A stretch of DNA of 64,000 nucleotides. It comes from DSVZ01 sp037439785. GTDB lineage: Bacteria > Verrucomicrobiota > Verrucomicrobiia > Limisphaerales > J093. The first letter of the stretch is position 1; each line of letters begins with the position of its first letter. A model generated the notes under the pieces. The model was not told where the DNA came from. It saw only the letters and a program-made list of their open reading frames with translations, and did not search any database. Location: NCBI GenBank assembly GCA_037439785.1, contig JBBIVJ010000002.1:62001-126000 (forward strand), given 5' to 3'. Shown in pieces: positions 1 to 8,722 of this stretch. Both the position numbers and the translations under genes were made by a program.

Positions 1-1
1 G

Positions 2-793
2 CGGGAAATCGGCCAGGTGAAGCTGCTTACCCCCCAGGAGGAGATCGAGCTGGCCGCGCGCATCAAGCAGGGCGATCGCAAGGCGCGCGAGCACATGATC
101 AAGGCCAACCTCCGCCTGGTGGTGAAGATCGCCCACGACTACGACGGCCTGGGGCTGCCGCTGCTGGACCTGATCAACGAGGGCAACCTCGGCCTGATGA
201 AGGCGGTCGAGCGTTTCGACCCCGCCAAGGGGGGCAAGCTCTCGACCTACGCCGCCTGGTGGATCAAGCAGTCCATCAAGCGCGCCCTGGCCAACCAGGG
301 CAAGACCATCCGCCTGCCCGTCCACCTGGTGGACAAAATTTCCCGGATGCGCCGCGTGGCCATGCACCTCCAGGACATCCTCGGCCGCGAGCCCACCGAC
401 GAGGAACTGGCCGAAGAGCTGGGCGTCAGCCCCGCCCGCGTCGCCCAGTTGCGCATGGCCTCCTATCGGCCCGCCTCCCTCGATGCCCCGCTGGGGGACG
501 AGGACTCGGACACCTTTGCCGAGGTGGTCCGGGACGAACGCGCCGAGGACCCCTACGCCAAGCTCGAGGAAAAAACCCTCAACGACATGCTGGCCGAGCT
601 GATCAAGCGCCTGGACCCGCGCGAGCAGCAGATTCTGCGCTACCGCTTCGGCCTGGACGGCGGCAAGGAAAAGACCCTCGAAGAAGTGGGTGCCTGCTTC
701 GGCGTGACCCGCGAACGCATCCGCCAGATTCAAAACCTGGCGCTGGCCAAGCTGCGGCGCATGATTGCCAAACTCGAAAACCAAACCCAATGA
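2..793 (+). CDS. Sigma-70 family RNA polymerase sigma factor (RpoD/SigA-like), 5' end outside window
   Basis: Primary- or group-2-type sigma factor that directs RNA polymerase to promoters. The frame is open from base 2 and reads REIGQVKLLT before the first in-window GTG at 17; that is the normal region 1.2 sequence of this family, so the gene begins upstream of the window and GTG17 is not the start. Visible are region 2 (NLRLVVKIAHDY, then the -10 recognition helix around STYAAWWIKQSIKRAL), region 3, and region 4 with the -35 recognition helix GVTRERIRQIQNLALAKLRR near the C-terminus. Its stop overlaps the start of apt (ATGA), so the two are translationally coupled. Whether this is the housekeeping sigma or a paralogue cannot be told without the N-terminus. 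Confidence 0.93.
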   Translation, partial: REIGQVKLLTPQEEIELAARIKQGDRKAREHMIKANLRLVVKIAHDYDGLGLPLLDLINEGNLGLMKAVERFDPAKGGKLSTYAAWWIKQSIKRALANQGKTIRLPVHLVDKISRMRRVAMHLQDILGREPTDEELAEELGVSPARVAQLRMASYRPASLDAPLGDEDSDTFAEVVRDERAEDPYAKLEEKTLNDMLAELIKRLDPREQQILRYRFGLDGGKEKTLEEVGACFGVTRERIRQIQNLALAKLRRMIAKLENQTQ

Positions 794-1329
794 CGCCCCC
801 CTCCCTGCCGACCCCTGACGCACTGGCCCGGGCCATCCGCAACATCCCCGACTTCCCCCAGCCGGGCATCCAGTTCAAGGACATCACCCCCCTGCTGGCC
901 GACGCCCGCCTCTTTGCCGGGGCCATCGAGCACATGACCGCCCGCTGCACCCCCGGTCAGGTGGACGCCGTGGTCGGTATTGACGCCCGCGGCTTCATCT
1001 TCGCCGCCGCCGCCGCCCTCAAACTGCGCGCCGGCTTTGTGCCCGTGCGCAAAAAGGACAAGCTCCCCTGGCAGACCTTCGAGGAACGCTACGACCTGGA
1101 GTACGGCACGAACAGCGTGGCCATCCACGCCGACGCCCTCCGCCCGGGCAACCGCGTGCTGCTGGTGGACGACCTGCTGGCCACCGGCGGCACCGCCCGC
1201 GCCGCGGTCAACCTGGTGCGGCGCCTGGGCGCGGAAATCCTCGAGGTGAGTTTCCTGATCGAACTGGCCTTCCTCCGCGGCCGCGACAAGCTGCCCGGCC
1301 TGCCGGTCCATTCGGTCATCGTCTTTTAA
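790..1329 (+). CDS. apt: Adenine phosphoribosyltransferase
   Basis: Purine salvage enzyme converting adenine and PRPP to AMP and pyrophosphate in the cytoplasm. The 179-residue length is normal for Apt. Near the N-terminus lies the family sequence IPDFPQPGIQFKDITPLL, in the middle VVGIDARGFIFAAA, and the PRPP-binding loop VLLVDDLLATGGTARAA is complete. The ATG at 790 overlaps the stop of the upstream sigma factor gene by four bases, which decides the start. The convergent MFS gene ends 46 bp downstream. Function is secure. Confidence 0.96.
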   Translation: MTPPSLPTPDALARAIRNIPDFPQPGIQFKDITPLLADARLFAGAIEHMTARCTPGQVDAVVGIDARGFIFAAAAALKLRAGFVPVRKKDKLPWQTFEERYDLEYGTNSVAIHADALRPGNRVLLVDDLLATGGTARAAVNLVRRLGAEILEVSFLIELAFLRGRDKLPGLPVHSVIVF

Positions 1330-1375
1330 CTGCGCGCCGGCCTTCGGCGGCGGGCCGGGGGCGGAGAGGGCGGCT

Positions 1376-2608
1376 TTATTCCGTCAGCGGCTGTTCGCCC
1401 GGCACCCCGCCGGGGCGGGCGCTGCGCGCCCAGCGGATTTCCGGCACCAGCAACAGGCTCGCCAGTGCGATCAGCCCCGCGCAGATCAGGCCGAGGGTGC
1501 CCAGGGCCAGCGACTGCGCGGCATAAAAGGCCGCCACCGGCGCCAGCACGCCCCGCACCCCGGTGAAGAAGGTGTGCACGGACATGTAATCGGCCACCCG
1601 CTCGGGCGGGGCCAGCTTGGTCACCCACAGCCCCCAGGCCACGTCGCCCCCGGCATTGGCGATGCCAAAGATCACCGCCCCCGCCAGCAGTCCGGTGCGC
1701 GAGTCGCTCAGGAAAAACGTCAGGATGCCCAGGGCAAAGCCCGCATTGAGCGCCACCCGCAGCGCGAAAAAGTTCATCCGGTCAAAGAGCCAGCCCCAGA
1801 CCGGGCTCATGAGCAGCCGGGCCACGTTGGGCACCACCCCCACGATGAAGGCGATCTGGCGCGCGTCCAGCGCCAGACCGTACCGGGGGTTGCCCAGGTA
1901 CTCGACCCGCAGCGGCAGCATCATCAGGTTGCCAAAGCCCATCAGCATCCAGGCGATGAGCGTCTGCCGGAACAGCCGGTCCTCCCGGGCGTAACGCATC
2001 GCCCGGAACGGGTGCGACCCGCCGTCGTCATGCAACGGCCGTGAGGGATACCGCGCCAGGCGGCTGGCGGCAAAGGCAAACGCCCCGGCGAACACCAGCA
2101 ACAGCACGCGCGAGCGCTCCAGGTCCACGGCCAGGAGCCGTCCGGCCAGCTCGCTGAACCCGGCGTTGACGGCAATGCGCAGCATCACCGACCGCGCAAA
2201 CAACTTGCCGCGCTCGGCCTCCGGGTAGTTGTCCTGGTAAATCTGCGTCAGCAGCGGAATCACCGCCGAGGCGGACGCCATGCTCACAATGGCCCCCGCC
2301 ACGTACAACGGCAGCCACGGCACCGCCGCCATCACCACCAGGGTGAGCGCCCCCAGCCGGGCGCAGTACGCCGCGGCCTGTGCCGCCGGCCAGCCGCGCC
2401 GCGCCACCAGCGAGACGACCACCGGCGTCAACATCAGCCCCGCACTGCCCCCACCGGCCACCAGCGCCTTGGCCAGCGCCCCGGCGTGGAAATACTTCAA
2501 TGCGATCAGCAGCAGGAAGGTGCTGCCGGCGGCCTCGAGCACGCCGTTGGCCACCGCCCGCTGCAGTTCCAGGCGGCAGGTCAGGCGGACGCGATCCGTG
2601 GCGGTCAC
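1376..2608 (-). CDS. MFS transporter
   Basis: Major facilitator superfamily permease of about 410 residues in the inner membrane, with about 11-12 hydrophobic segments and basic cytoplasmic loops. The substrate is not recognisable. It resembles the uncharacterised MFS proteins that are common in Verrucomicrobia and Planctomycetes rather than any named sugar or drug transporter. The start is a GTG at 2608; six bases upstream of it sits a TAGGCT -10-like box, so the transcript is probably leaderless and this start is preferred. It is convergent with apt and is preceded by the repeat-rich gap that separates it from rmuC. Confidence 0.8.
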   Translation of the reverse strand: MTATDRVRLTCRLELQRAVANGVLEAAGSTFLLLIALKYFHAGALAKALVAGGGSAGLMLTPVVVSLVARRGWPAAQAAAYCARLGALTLVVMAAVPWLPLYVAGAIVSMASASAVIPLLTQIYQDNYPEAERGKLFARSVMLRIAVNAGFSELAGRLLAVDLERSRVLLLVFAGAFAFAASRLARYPSRPLHDDGGSHPFRAMRYAREDRLFRQTLIAWMLMGFGNLMMLPLRVEYLGNPRYGLALDARQIAFIVGVVPNVARLLMSPVWGWLFDRMNFFALRVALNAGFALGILTFFLSDSRTGLLAGAVIFGIANAGGDVAWGLWVTKLAPPERVADYMSVHTFFTGVRGVLAPVAAFYAAQSLALGTLGLICAGLIALASLLLVPEIRWARSARPGGVPGEQPLTE

Positions 2609-2614
2609 GCCCCA

Positions 2615-2642
2615 AGCCTAGTCCGGCCCGCCCAAATCCGAA
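2615..2642 (-). promoter_or_regulatory. Putative leaderless promoter of the MFS gene
   Basis: On the minus strand, TTCGGA (2642-2637), a 16-bp spacer and TAGGCT (2620-2615) precede the GTG start at 2608 by six bases. The -35 box is poor and the -10 is good. The position matches the leaderless layout seen at other genes of this window. Confidence 0.4.
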
Positions 2643-3200
2643 GTGCGAAATGGCCCGCGGGGCGGGGCGGCATCCGAAAGCCGGGGAAAAGGAATTGGGA
2701 ACGCGGGAAGGCAGGAAACCTGCAGATGTCGGATGCCGGAGGGCTGGCGCAGGCGGCAAGCTCGCCGGGGGCAGCCGCCGCGGTCACGCGGTGGAGTTCC
2801 CGTCCGCCGCCTTACGCCGGCGGGTACTCAGCCCGGCGGTGTAGCGCAGGCTTCCAGCCTGCAGTATCGCCGATTTCCAATCGGCGAAAGGCGCTTGAGG
2901 TCGGTACCGGCCGATCGGGCGAAGTCCGAAAGGCGAAGTGGCCGACGCGACCCCTTAGCGCCAGAGGACTGGCGCCTGTCTGCGTGCGCCGCACAGGCAG
3001 GCACTCCACAAGCTGGTGTCCCGCCGGGGCAGCCCCGCGTGCGGCAACGTTGTGGAGTGCGGCAGTCCTCCGCCGCTTTTGCGGGTGGGAGGCGGAAGGT
3101 ATCGCCAGAATCGGAGAGGGTCGGCTTCCCCGCCGACCCTGCCTGTTCTCGCCCGGAGCCGCGGCGGTGGCGCGGCGGACCTGCCCCCCCAATGCCAAAG
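2631..3200 (+). repeat. Composite intergenic repeat region A (heptads, hairpins, shared blocks)
   Basis: This 619-bp gap between rmuC and the MFS gene holds no convincing gene. It holds, in order: degenerate 7-bp repeats (CCGAAGT/GCGAAAT at 2638-2651); a block ending GAAGGCAGGAA (2707-2717); GCAGCCGCCGCGG followed by a TCACGCGGTGGA block (2771-2795); hairpin GCAGGCT-TCC-AGCCTGC (2846-2862); a second hairpin with a 9-bp stem and the same TCC loop (2867-2887); heptads GGCGAAG, TCCGAAA, GGCGAAG (2918-2938); a perfect 11-bp inverted repeat GCACTCCACAA (3001-3011) with its complement at 3050-3060; and a 9-bp-stem hairpin around AGGGTCGGC (3117-3140). Several blocks recur, in the same order, at 20090-20394. 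Confidence 0.7.
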
Positions 3201-3227
3201 GGTCATCGGCCAAACGCCTCCCCCGAC

Positions 3228-4676
3228 TCATCCGTTGTCGGTCTCGCCGGCCGGCTCGGGCAGTTCGGGTGGGGCTTCGCCGGTCAGGCGCACGACGCGG
3301 TTGGCGTAGCGGTGCAGGTGGCTGGTGGCGGTGTGGTAGGCTTCCTGGGCCTTCTCCAGACCCCTGCCCACTTCCTCGAACTTGCGCTGGAACAGGCTGA
3401 AGCTCCGCTGGGCGGCGCCGAGTTGTTCGAGGGTTTTTTGCACGCCGCGGGCGAACTCGAACTGGCTGATGCTCATGGCCACCGCCCGGAGGGTGATGGC
3501 CAGGGTGTTGGGCGAGACGGGAAACACCTTCAACTTGTGCAGCGCCTCGCACAGCTCGCCGTTGCGCAGGACCTCGAAGTACAGCGTCTCGCTGGGCAGG
3601 AACATCAGCGCCAGGTCGGTCGTGCCGTGCTCGGGGTGGATGTATTTGTCGCTGATGGCGCGGGCCTGGGCCTTGATGGTGGTGGCGAGCTGCTCGCGCG
3701 CGGCCTTGAGGGCGTCGGGATCGCTGGTCTCGAACAGCGGCAGCACCTGCTCGCGGTTGAACTTGCTGTCAATGGGCAGGAGGTACTGGGGGAACTTGAC
3801 CACCGCGTCCACCGCCTCCTTGCTGCCGGGCACAATGACGACCTGTTCGGCGAAGGCGCCAGCGGGCAGGAAGTCGGCCAGGAGCCGGCCCAGCTCGGCC
3901 TCGCCGAAGCGGCCGCGCAGGTGGGGCAGCTTGAGCAGGGCGTTGAGTTCATTGATGGACTGACCCACCTGCCCCACGCTGCGCAACTGCTCCTCCGCCG
4001 CGCGCAGGTGGTCCTGCACCTTCTGGAAGTGGGCGAAGCCCTCCTGGAGGTTTTTCTCGAGCCGGGCCTGGACCTGCTCACCGAGGGCGCCGAGCCGGGC
4101 GTCCACGTTGGCGCGGATGGCCTCGAGGTGCTGGGCGGTGCGCTGTTCCAGGGCGGCGAAGCGTTGTTCCAGCGTGCGCGTGGACTCGGCCAGGGTCTGG
4201 GCCAGTTCGCCCCGCGCCTGGCGGGCGGCCAGGGTCTGGGTCTCGCTGAGCTGGTCGAACTTGGCCGCCAGCTTGTCGCCCACCTGGCCCAGGCGCGACT
4301 CGGTGCCGGTGCGGAGGGCCTCGAACTTCTGCTCGAGGGTCGCCACGGTGGCTTCCAGGCGGCGGGCTTGTTCGGTGCGGCCTTCGGCCAGTTGGCGGTC
4401 CACGCCGTCACGCAGGGCGTTGAGGCCGCCCTGAAGCCGCTCGGCCAGGTCGGTGCGCAGGTCGCCCTTGATCTGTTCGACCCGCGCGGCCATGTCGGTC
4501 TGGGCGCGGGTGAAGGCGGCGGCCAGGGCGTGTTCCAGCTCGGTCAGCCGGCGTTCCAGCGTCTCGGGGGTGGCGCCGGGGCGGGTGCGGAGCCAGACCC
4601 ACGCGGCCAGGCCGGCGAGGCCCAACAGCATCCCCGCCAGCAGGATCAGCCATTGCCAGGTGTGCATGGACGGCAT
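3228..4676 (-). CDS. rmuC: DNA recombination protein RmuC homologue
   Basis: RmuC-family protein, a predicted nuclease that limits inversions at short inverted repeats. There is one N-terminal transmembrane segment (about residues 8-30), a long Ala/Gln/Glu-rich coiled coil (about 40-250) and then the RmuC domain, with the conserved stretches RGRFGEAELGRLLADF, IDSKFNREQVLPLFE and MFLPSETLYFEVLRN. The length of 482 residues is typical. ATG 4676 is used; Met4 is an alternative. It is divergent from the DUF2723 gene and ends at the edge of a gap rich in inverted repeats, the class of DNA that RmuC is reported to act on; a link is speculation. Confidence 0.92.
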   Translation of the reverse strand: MPSMHTWQWLILLAGMLLGLAGLAAWVWLRTRPGATPETLERRLTELEHALAAAFTRAQTDMAARVEQIKGDLRTDLAERLQGGLNALRDGVDRQLAEGRTEQARRLEATVATLEQKFEALRTGTESRLGQVGDKLAAKFDQLSETQTLAARQARGELAQTLAESTRTLEQRFAALEQRTAQHLEAIRANVDARLGALGEQVQARLEKNLQEGFAHFQKVQDHLRAAEEQLRSVGQVGQSINELNALLKLPHLRGRFGEAELGRLLADFLPAGAFAEQVVIVPGSKEAVDAVVKFPQYLLPIDSKFNREQVLPLFETSDPDALKAAREQLATTIKAQARAISDKYIHPEHGTTDLALMFLPSETLYFEVLRNGELCEALHKLKVFPVSPNTLAITLRAVAMSISQFEFARGVQKTLEQLGAAQRSFSLFQRKFEEVGRGLEKAQEAYHTATSHLHRYANRVVRLTGEAPPELPEPAGETDNG

Positions 4677-4801
4677 CGTGCGGGGCGGGGGGGCGCGGCC
4701 AAGGAAAAAACGGCCGCCGGCCGGTCGGTCGGCGAGAGCAACCTTGCCAGCGAAGGCGGCTTCGATTCAACTCGCCTCACGTTGACCTCCAATCCACTGC
4801 T

Positions 4802-7513
4802 ATGGACAACTCGGATCGCCTGCCACCGGCGTTCAGCCGGTCCCGGCTGCCGTGGCTGGTCGCCGCCGCGGCGCTGGGTCTGTTTTTGGTGACGCTCAAC
4901 CGCTGGCTGCACCTGACCAGCCTGCCATGGGTGGCGCGGGTGGCCGGCTGGGATGACTCGCCCCAGTTGAGCGGCCCGCTCTGGTTCCTGGCGACCTGGC
5001 CCCTGAAGCTGCTGCCGGGGGCGGTGATCCCCGTGGCCCTGAACGTGCTGACCGCGGGGCTGGCCGCCCTGACACTGGGGTTGCTGGCGCGCGCGGTGGC
5101 GGTGTTGCCGTTTGACCGCACCCGCGAGGCGCGGCAGCGGGAGCGCGGGCCGCAGGCCCTGTTGACCGGCCCGCTGGCCTGGGTGGGGCCGGTTTTCGCG
5201 GTGTTGCTGTGCGGGCTGCAACGCACCTTCTGGGAGCACGCCACGGTGGCCACGGGGGAGATGCTCGACCTGCTGCTGTTTGCCGCCGCCATCGCCTGCC
5301 TGCTCGAGTACCGGCTGACCCGGCGCGAAACCTGGCTCACCGTGCTGGCCTTCGGCTACGGGCTGGCGGTCACAAACAACTTCGCGATGATCGCCTTCTT
5401 CCCGGCGTTCCTCATCGCCCTGATCTGGATCAAGGGCTTCGAGTTCTTCCAGGGGCGTTTCCTGCTGCGGATGCTTGGGGCGGGCCTTGCCGGTCTGCTG
5501 CTGTACCTGCTGCTGCCGGCGGTGACCTGGCTGCGGGGGACCCAGGAGGAGGCGGGGTTTGGGACACTGCTGCGCACGCAACTGGCGGCCCAGCGGGCCG
5601 CGCTGGCGAGCGTGCCGCCGTTTGCCATCCTGTTGATCGGGCTGAGCACGGTGCTGCCGGTGTTCCTGATGGGGGTCCGCTGGCTGCGGGCCGGCGAGGA
5701 CACCAGCCGGGCGGGGGTGGTGATGGCCCAGTTCATCACCCGTTTTGTGCACGTGGTGATGCTGGCCGCCGCGGCCTCGGTGTTTCTGGACCCGGTCTGG
5801 AGCCCGCGGTCGCTGGGCTTCGGCCGGCCGATGCTGCCGTTTTATTACCTGGCGGCGCTGGCGGTGGGGTACTACGCGGGCTACCTGCTGCTGGTGGCGC
5901 GCAAGCCGCTGGGGCGGGCGGCGTACCTGGTCACGCCGGCGTCGCGCCTGGCGGGACGGGCGCTGGCGAGGCTGACGCTGGCGACGGCGGTGGCCCTGCC
6001 GGTGGTCCTGGCCGTGCGCAACGCCCCGCACGTCCTCGCCAACCAGGGCCGCGACCTGGCCCGCCTGGCCGAGGACCTGGCCGCCGCCCTGCCGGTCCAG
6101 GGGGCCTACGTGATCGGCGATGAACAGACCGACCTGTTGCTGCTGGAGGGCGGCCTGGCCCGGCGCGGCGCCGCCGGCCGCCACGTGTTGCTGTGGTCGC
6201 GTCTCATGCCCTACCGGCTCTACCACCATCAACTGCACCGCCGCTACGGCGCGCGCTGGAGCTGGGGGGCGAGCCGCGAGCTGCCCGAGACCATCGCCCC
6301 GCAAGGGCTGGCGGTGCTGGTGGCGGATGTGGCCGCCTCGAACCAGGTGTTCTACCTCCATCCCAGCCTGGGCTATTACTTCGAGCGGGTCGAACTGGAG
6401 CCCGCCGGCCTGGTCCAGCGGGTGCGCCCCCGGGGCGAGGACCTGGAAAAGCCCCACCCGTTGCCGGAGGAAGTGGTGCGCGCCAACGAAGCAGTCTGGC
6501 AGGCGTTGCGGCCGGGGGTGGCGGCGCGGCCGTCGGCCGACCGGATGGCCCCGCTGGAGCGGCGGTACGTGAACGCCTTTTATGCGCGCGGCCTGGCGGC
6601 GTGGGGGGCGCGGCTGCAACGCGCCGGGCAGGTCGAAGCGGCGCGGCCCTGGTTGGAGCTGGCCGCGCACCTGAATCCGGCCAACACCGCTACGCGCCTG
6701 ACCCTCGAATTCAACGACGCGCTGCGGCTGGGCCAGGTGCCACCGCCGGAGGCGCCGTCGGCCGTGGACCTTTCCCGGGAGCAACGCGGCTGGGACCGGC
6801 TGGTGGTCGAGGATGGCTTCTTCGACCACGTCCGGTTCACCTACCAGCTCGGCCTGTTGTTTGTGGAAAGCGCCTACTTCCGGCAGGCGCTGGACGAATT
6901 CCGGCGGGTGCGCAGCCTGGTGCCGGGCCAGGTCGAGGTGCGGGTCTGGGAACAGGTGGCGCTGGCGATGTGCCGCTTCGCGGCGGGGGATGCCGAGGGG
7001 GCCGAAGCCCGCCTGCTGGCCCTGCGCGCCGAGCACCCGCGCCAGGTGAACATCCTCGAGGCGCTCAACCAGATTTACCAGGCCACCGGCCGGCTCACCA
7101 ACGCTCTCGAGATGTTGCAGGCGCAGATCGCCCTGGAACCGGACAACCCGCGCGCCCTGCTCAACCAGGCTGCCCTGCTCATCCAGCTCAAGGATTACGA
7201 CCGCGCCCTGCCCCCGCTCAACGCCCTGTTGCAGAAAAATCCCCGCGATGTCGCCGCCCTGCTCAACCGCGCCATCGCCCACCTCCAGGCCGGCCGTCTG
7301 GACGAGGCGCAGCGGGACTATGAGGCCCTGCGCGTGCTGGTGCCCGAGTCCTACGCCGTCTATTACGGCCTGGGCGAAATCGCCGCGCGCAAGCAGGACC
7401 GCGCCGCGGCGCTGCGGCATTTCCAGACCTACCTCCGCTACGGCATCCCCGATTCTGCGGAGTACAAGGCCGTGGCCGAGCGGGTGCGACAGTTGAAGGC
7501 CGGCGGGGCCTAG
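4802..7513 (+). CDS. DUF2723 membrane protein with C-terminal TPR repeats
   Basis: A 903-residue protein. About residues 15-400 form a polytopic membrane domain resembling DUF2723 (a GT-C-like fold suspected to mannosylate proteins or move lipid-linked sugars); the stretch TFWEHATVATGEMLDLLLFA is typical of the verrucomicrobial branch. It is followed by a soluble region and, from about residue 580, TPR repeats (for example NILEALNQIYQATGRLTNAL and the following units). The fusion suggests a membrane glycosyltransferase with a periplasmic protein-interaction arm. It is followed after six bases by a GT4 glycosyltransferase and then an MraY/WecA-like protein, supporting a role in envelope glycan or glycoprotein assembly. 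Substrate unknown. Confidence 0.8.
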   Translation: MDNSDRLPPAFSRSRLPWLVAAAALGLFLVTLNRWLHLTSLPWVARVAGWDDSPQLSGPLWFLATWPLKLLPGAVIPVALNVLTAGLAALTLGLLARAVAVLPFDRTREARQRERGPQALLTGPLAWVGPVFAVLLCGLQRTFWEHATVATGEMLDLLLFAAAIACLLEYRLTRRETWLTVLAFGYGLAVTNNFAMIAFFPAFLIALIWIKGFEFFQGRFLLRMLGAGLAGLLLYLLLPAVTWLRGTQEEAGFGTLLRTQLAAQRAALASVPPFAILLIGLSTVLPVFLMGVRWLRAGEDTSRAGVVMAQFITRFVHVVMLAAAASVFLDPVWSPRSLGFGRPMLPFYYLAALAVGYYAGYLLLVARKPLGRAAYLVTPASRLAGRALARLTLATAVALPVVLAVRNAPHVLANQGRDLARLAEDLAAALPVQGAYVIGDEQTDLLLLEGGLARRGAAGRHVLLWSRLMPYRLYHHQLHRRYGARWSWGASRELPETIAPQGLAVLVADVAASNQVFYLHPSLGYYFERVELEPAGLVQRVRPRGEDLEKPHPLPEEVVRANEAVWQALRPGVAARPSADRMAPLERRYVNAFYARGLAAWGARLQRAGQVEAARPWLELAAHLNPANTATRLTLEFNDALRLGQVPPPEAPSAVDLSREQRGWDRLVVEDGFFDHVRFTYQLGLLFVESAYFRQALDEFRRVRSLVPGQVEVRVWEQVALAMCRFAAGDAEGAEARLLALRAEHPRQVNILEALNQIYQATGRLTNALEMLQAQIALEPDNPRALLNQAALLIQLKDYDRALPPLNALLQKNPRDVAALLNRAIAHLQAGRLDEAQRDYEALRVLVPESYAVYYGLGEIAARKQDRAAALRHFQTYLRYGIPDSAEYKAVAERVRQLKAGGA

Positions 7514-7519
7514 CCCGCC

Positions 7520-8722
7520 ATGCGGGTCACGCATGTCATCACCCGCCTGGTCGTGGGCGGTGCCCAGGAGAACACCCTGGCCTCGGTGCGCGGCCTGCGG
7601 GCCTGTCCCGACCTGGAAGTGGACCTGCTGGCCGGCCCGGCCACCGGGCCGGAGGGCAGCCTGGAGGCGGAGGCCAGCGCGATGCCCGGTCTGTTCACCC
7701 CGGTGCCGGACCTGGTGCGGCCGCTGCATCCGTGGCGGGACCTCCGCGCCTTCCTGGCGTTGCGGCGGTTGTTCGGCCGGCGCCGGCCCGACCTGGTGCA
7801 CACCCACAGCGGCAAGGCGGGCGTGCTGGGCCGGTTGGCGGCGGACGCGGCCGGGGTGCCGATCATCGTGCACACCATTCACGGCCCTTCCTTCGGCGCG
7901 TTTCAGGGGGCACCGGCCAACGCGCTGTACCGCGCCGCCGAGCGGTTGGCGGGCCGGCGGACCACGCACTTCGTGGTCGTGGCCCGGGCCATGGCCGAGC
8001 AGTACCTGGCGGCGGGCATCGGCCGGCCCGAGCAGTACACCTGCATCTTCAGCGGGTTTGACCTCGAACCCTTCCGCCGCGCCGCCTCCGACCCCGCTCT
8101 CCGCGCCCGCCTGGGGTTGGGGCCGGAGGAGGTGGTGGTGGGCAAGGTCGCCCGCCTGTTTCGCCTCAAGGGCCACGACGATTTGCTGGCGGTGGCACCG
8201 GAGCTGGTCCGCCGCTGCCCGCGGCTGAAGTTCCTGTTGGTAGGCGGCGGGCCGTGGCGGGAGCGGCTCGAGGCCCGCGTCCGTCGTCTGGGCCTGGCGC
8301 GGCAGGTGATCTTCACCGGTCTGGTGCCGCCGGCGGAAATCCCCGCCTGGGTGGGGGGGATGGACGTGGTGGTGCACCTGTCGCGGCGGGAAGGGCTGGC
8401 CCGCGCCCTGCCCCAGGCCCTGGCCGCCGGCCGGCCGGTGGTGGCTTACGATTGCGATGGGGCCGCGGAAGTCTGTCGCGAGGGGGAGACCGGCTTCCTC
8501 ATCCCGCCCGGGGACCTGGCCCGCCTGCGGGCGCGCCTGCTGGAGCTGGCCGCCGATGCCGACCTTCGGCAACGGTTGGGACGGGCGGGGCAGGCCTGGG
8601 TGTGCGCGCGGTTTTCGGTCGAACGCATGGTGGGGGATTTGGTTCAACTCTACCGCCGGCTGGCCGCCGCGGCGGGGTTGCCGGTGCCCGGCGGCGGGGG
8701 GGCGGAGGCAGGGGAGCGATGA
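7520..8722 (+). CDS. Glycosyltransferase family 4 protein
   Basis: Cytoplasmic GT-B glycosyltransferase of 400 residues. The N-terminal domain begins VTHVITRLVVGGAQENTLAS, with the Gly-rich acceptor-side loop. The C-terminal domain has KVARLFRLKGHDDLL, LVGGGP, and the nucleotide-sugar site region REGLARALPQALAAGRPVVA, where the second Glu of the usual EX7E motif is Gln. Many such proteins transfer sugars to lipid-linked intermediates. The ATG lies six bases after the upstream stop and the stop overlaps the next start (ATGA), so it is in the middle of an operon with the DUF2723 protein and the MraY/WecA-like transferase. Donor and acceptor are not predictable. Confidence 0.9.
   Translation: MRVTHVITRLVVGGAQENTLASVRGLRACPDLEVDLLAGPATGPEGSLEAEASAMPGLFTPVPDLVRPLHPWRDLRAFLALRRLFGRRRPDLVHTHSGKAGVLGRLAADAAGVPIIVHTIHGPSFGAFQGAPANALYRAAERLAGRRTTHFVVVARAMAEQYLAAGIGRPEQYTCIFSGFDLEPFRRAASDPALRARLGLGPEEVVVGKVARLFRLKGHDDLLAVAPELVRRCPRLKFLLVGGGPWRERLEARVRRLGLARQVIFTGLVPPAEIPAWVGGMDVVVHLSRREGLARALPQALAAGRPVVAYDCDGAAEVCREGETGFLIPPGDLARLRARLLELAADADLRQRLGRAGQAWVCARFSVERMVGDLVQLYRRLAAAAGLPVPGGGGAEAGER

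Noticed and set aside
2643..4892. Long plus-strand frame over the repeat gap and rmuC
   Set aside because: No homology; overlaps rmuC antisense and crosses repeat hairpins.
4646..8647. Open minus-strand frame of over 1300 codons
   Set aside because: Low-complexity Gln/Pro/Arg/His composition and full overlap with the well-supported glycan genes; a GC-rich antisense artefact.
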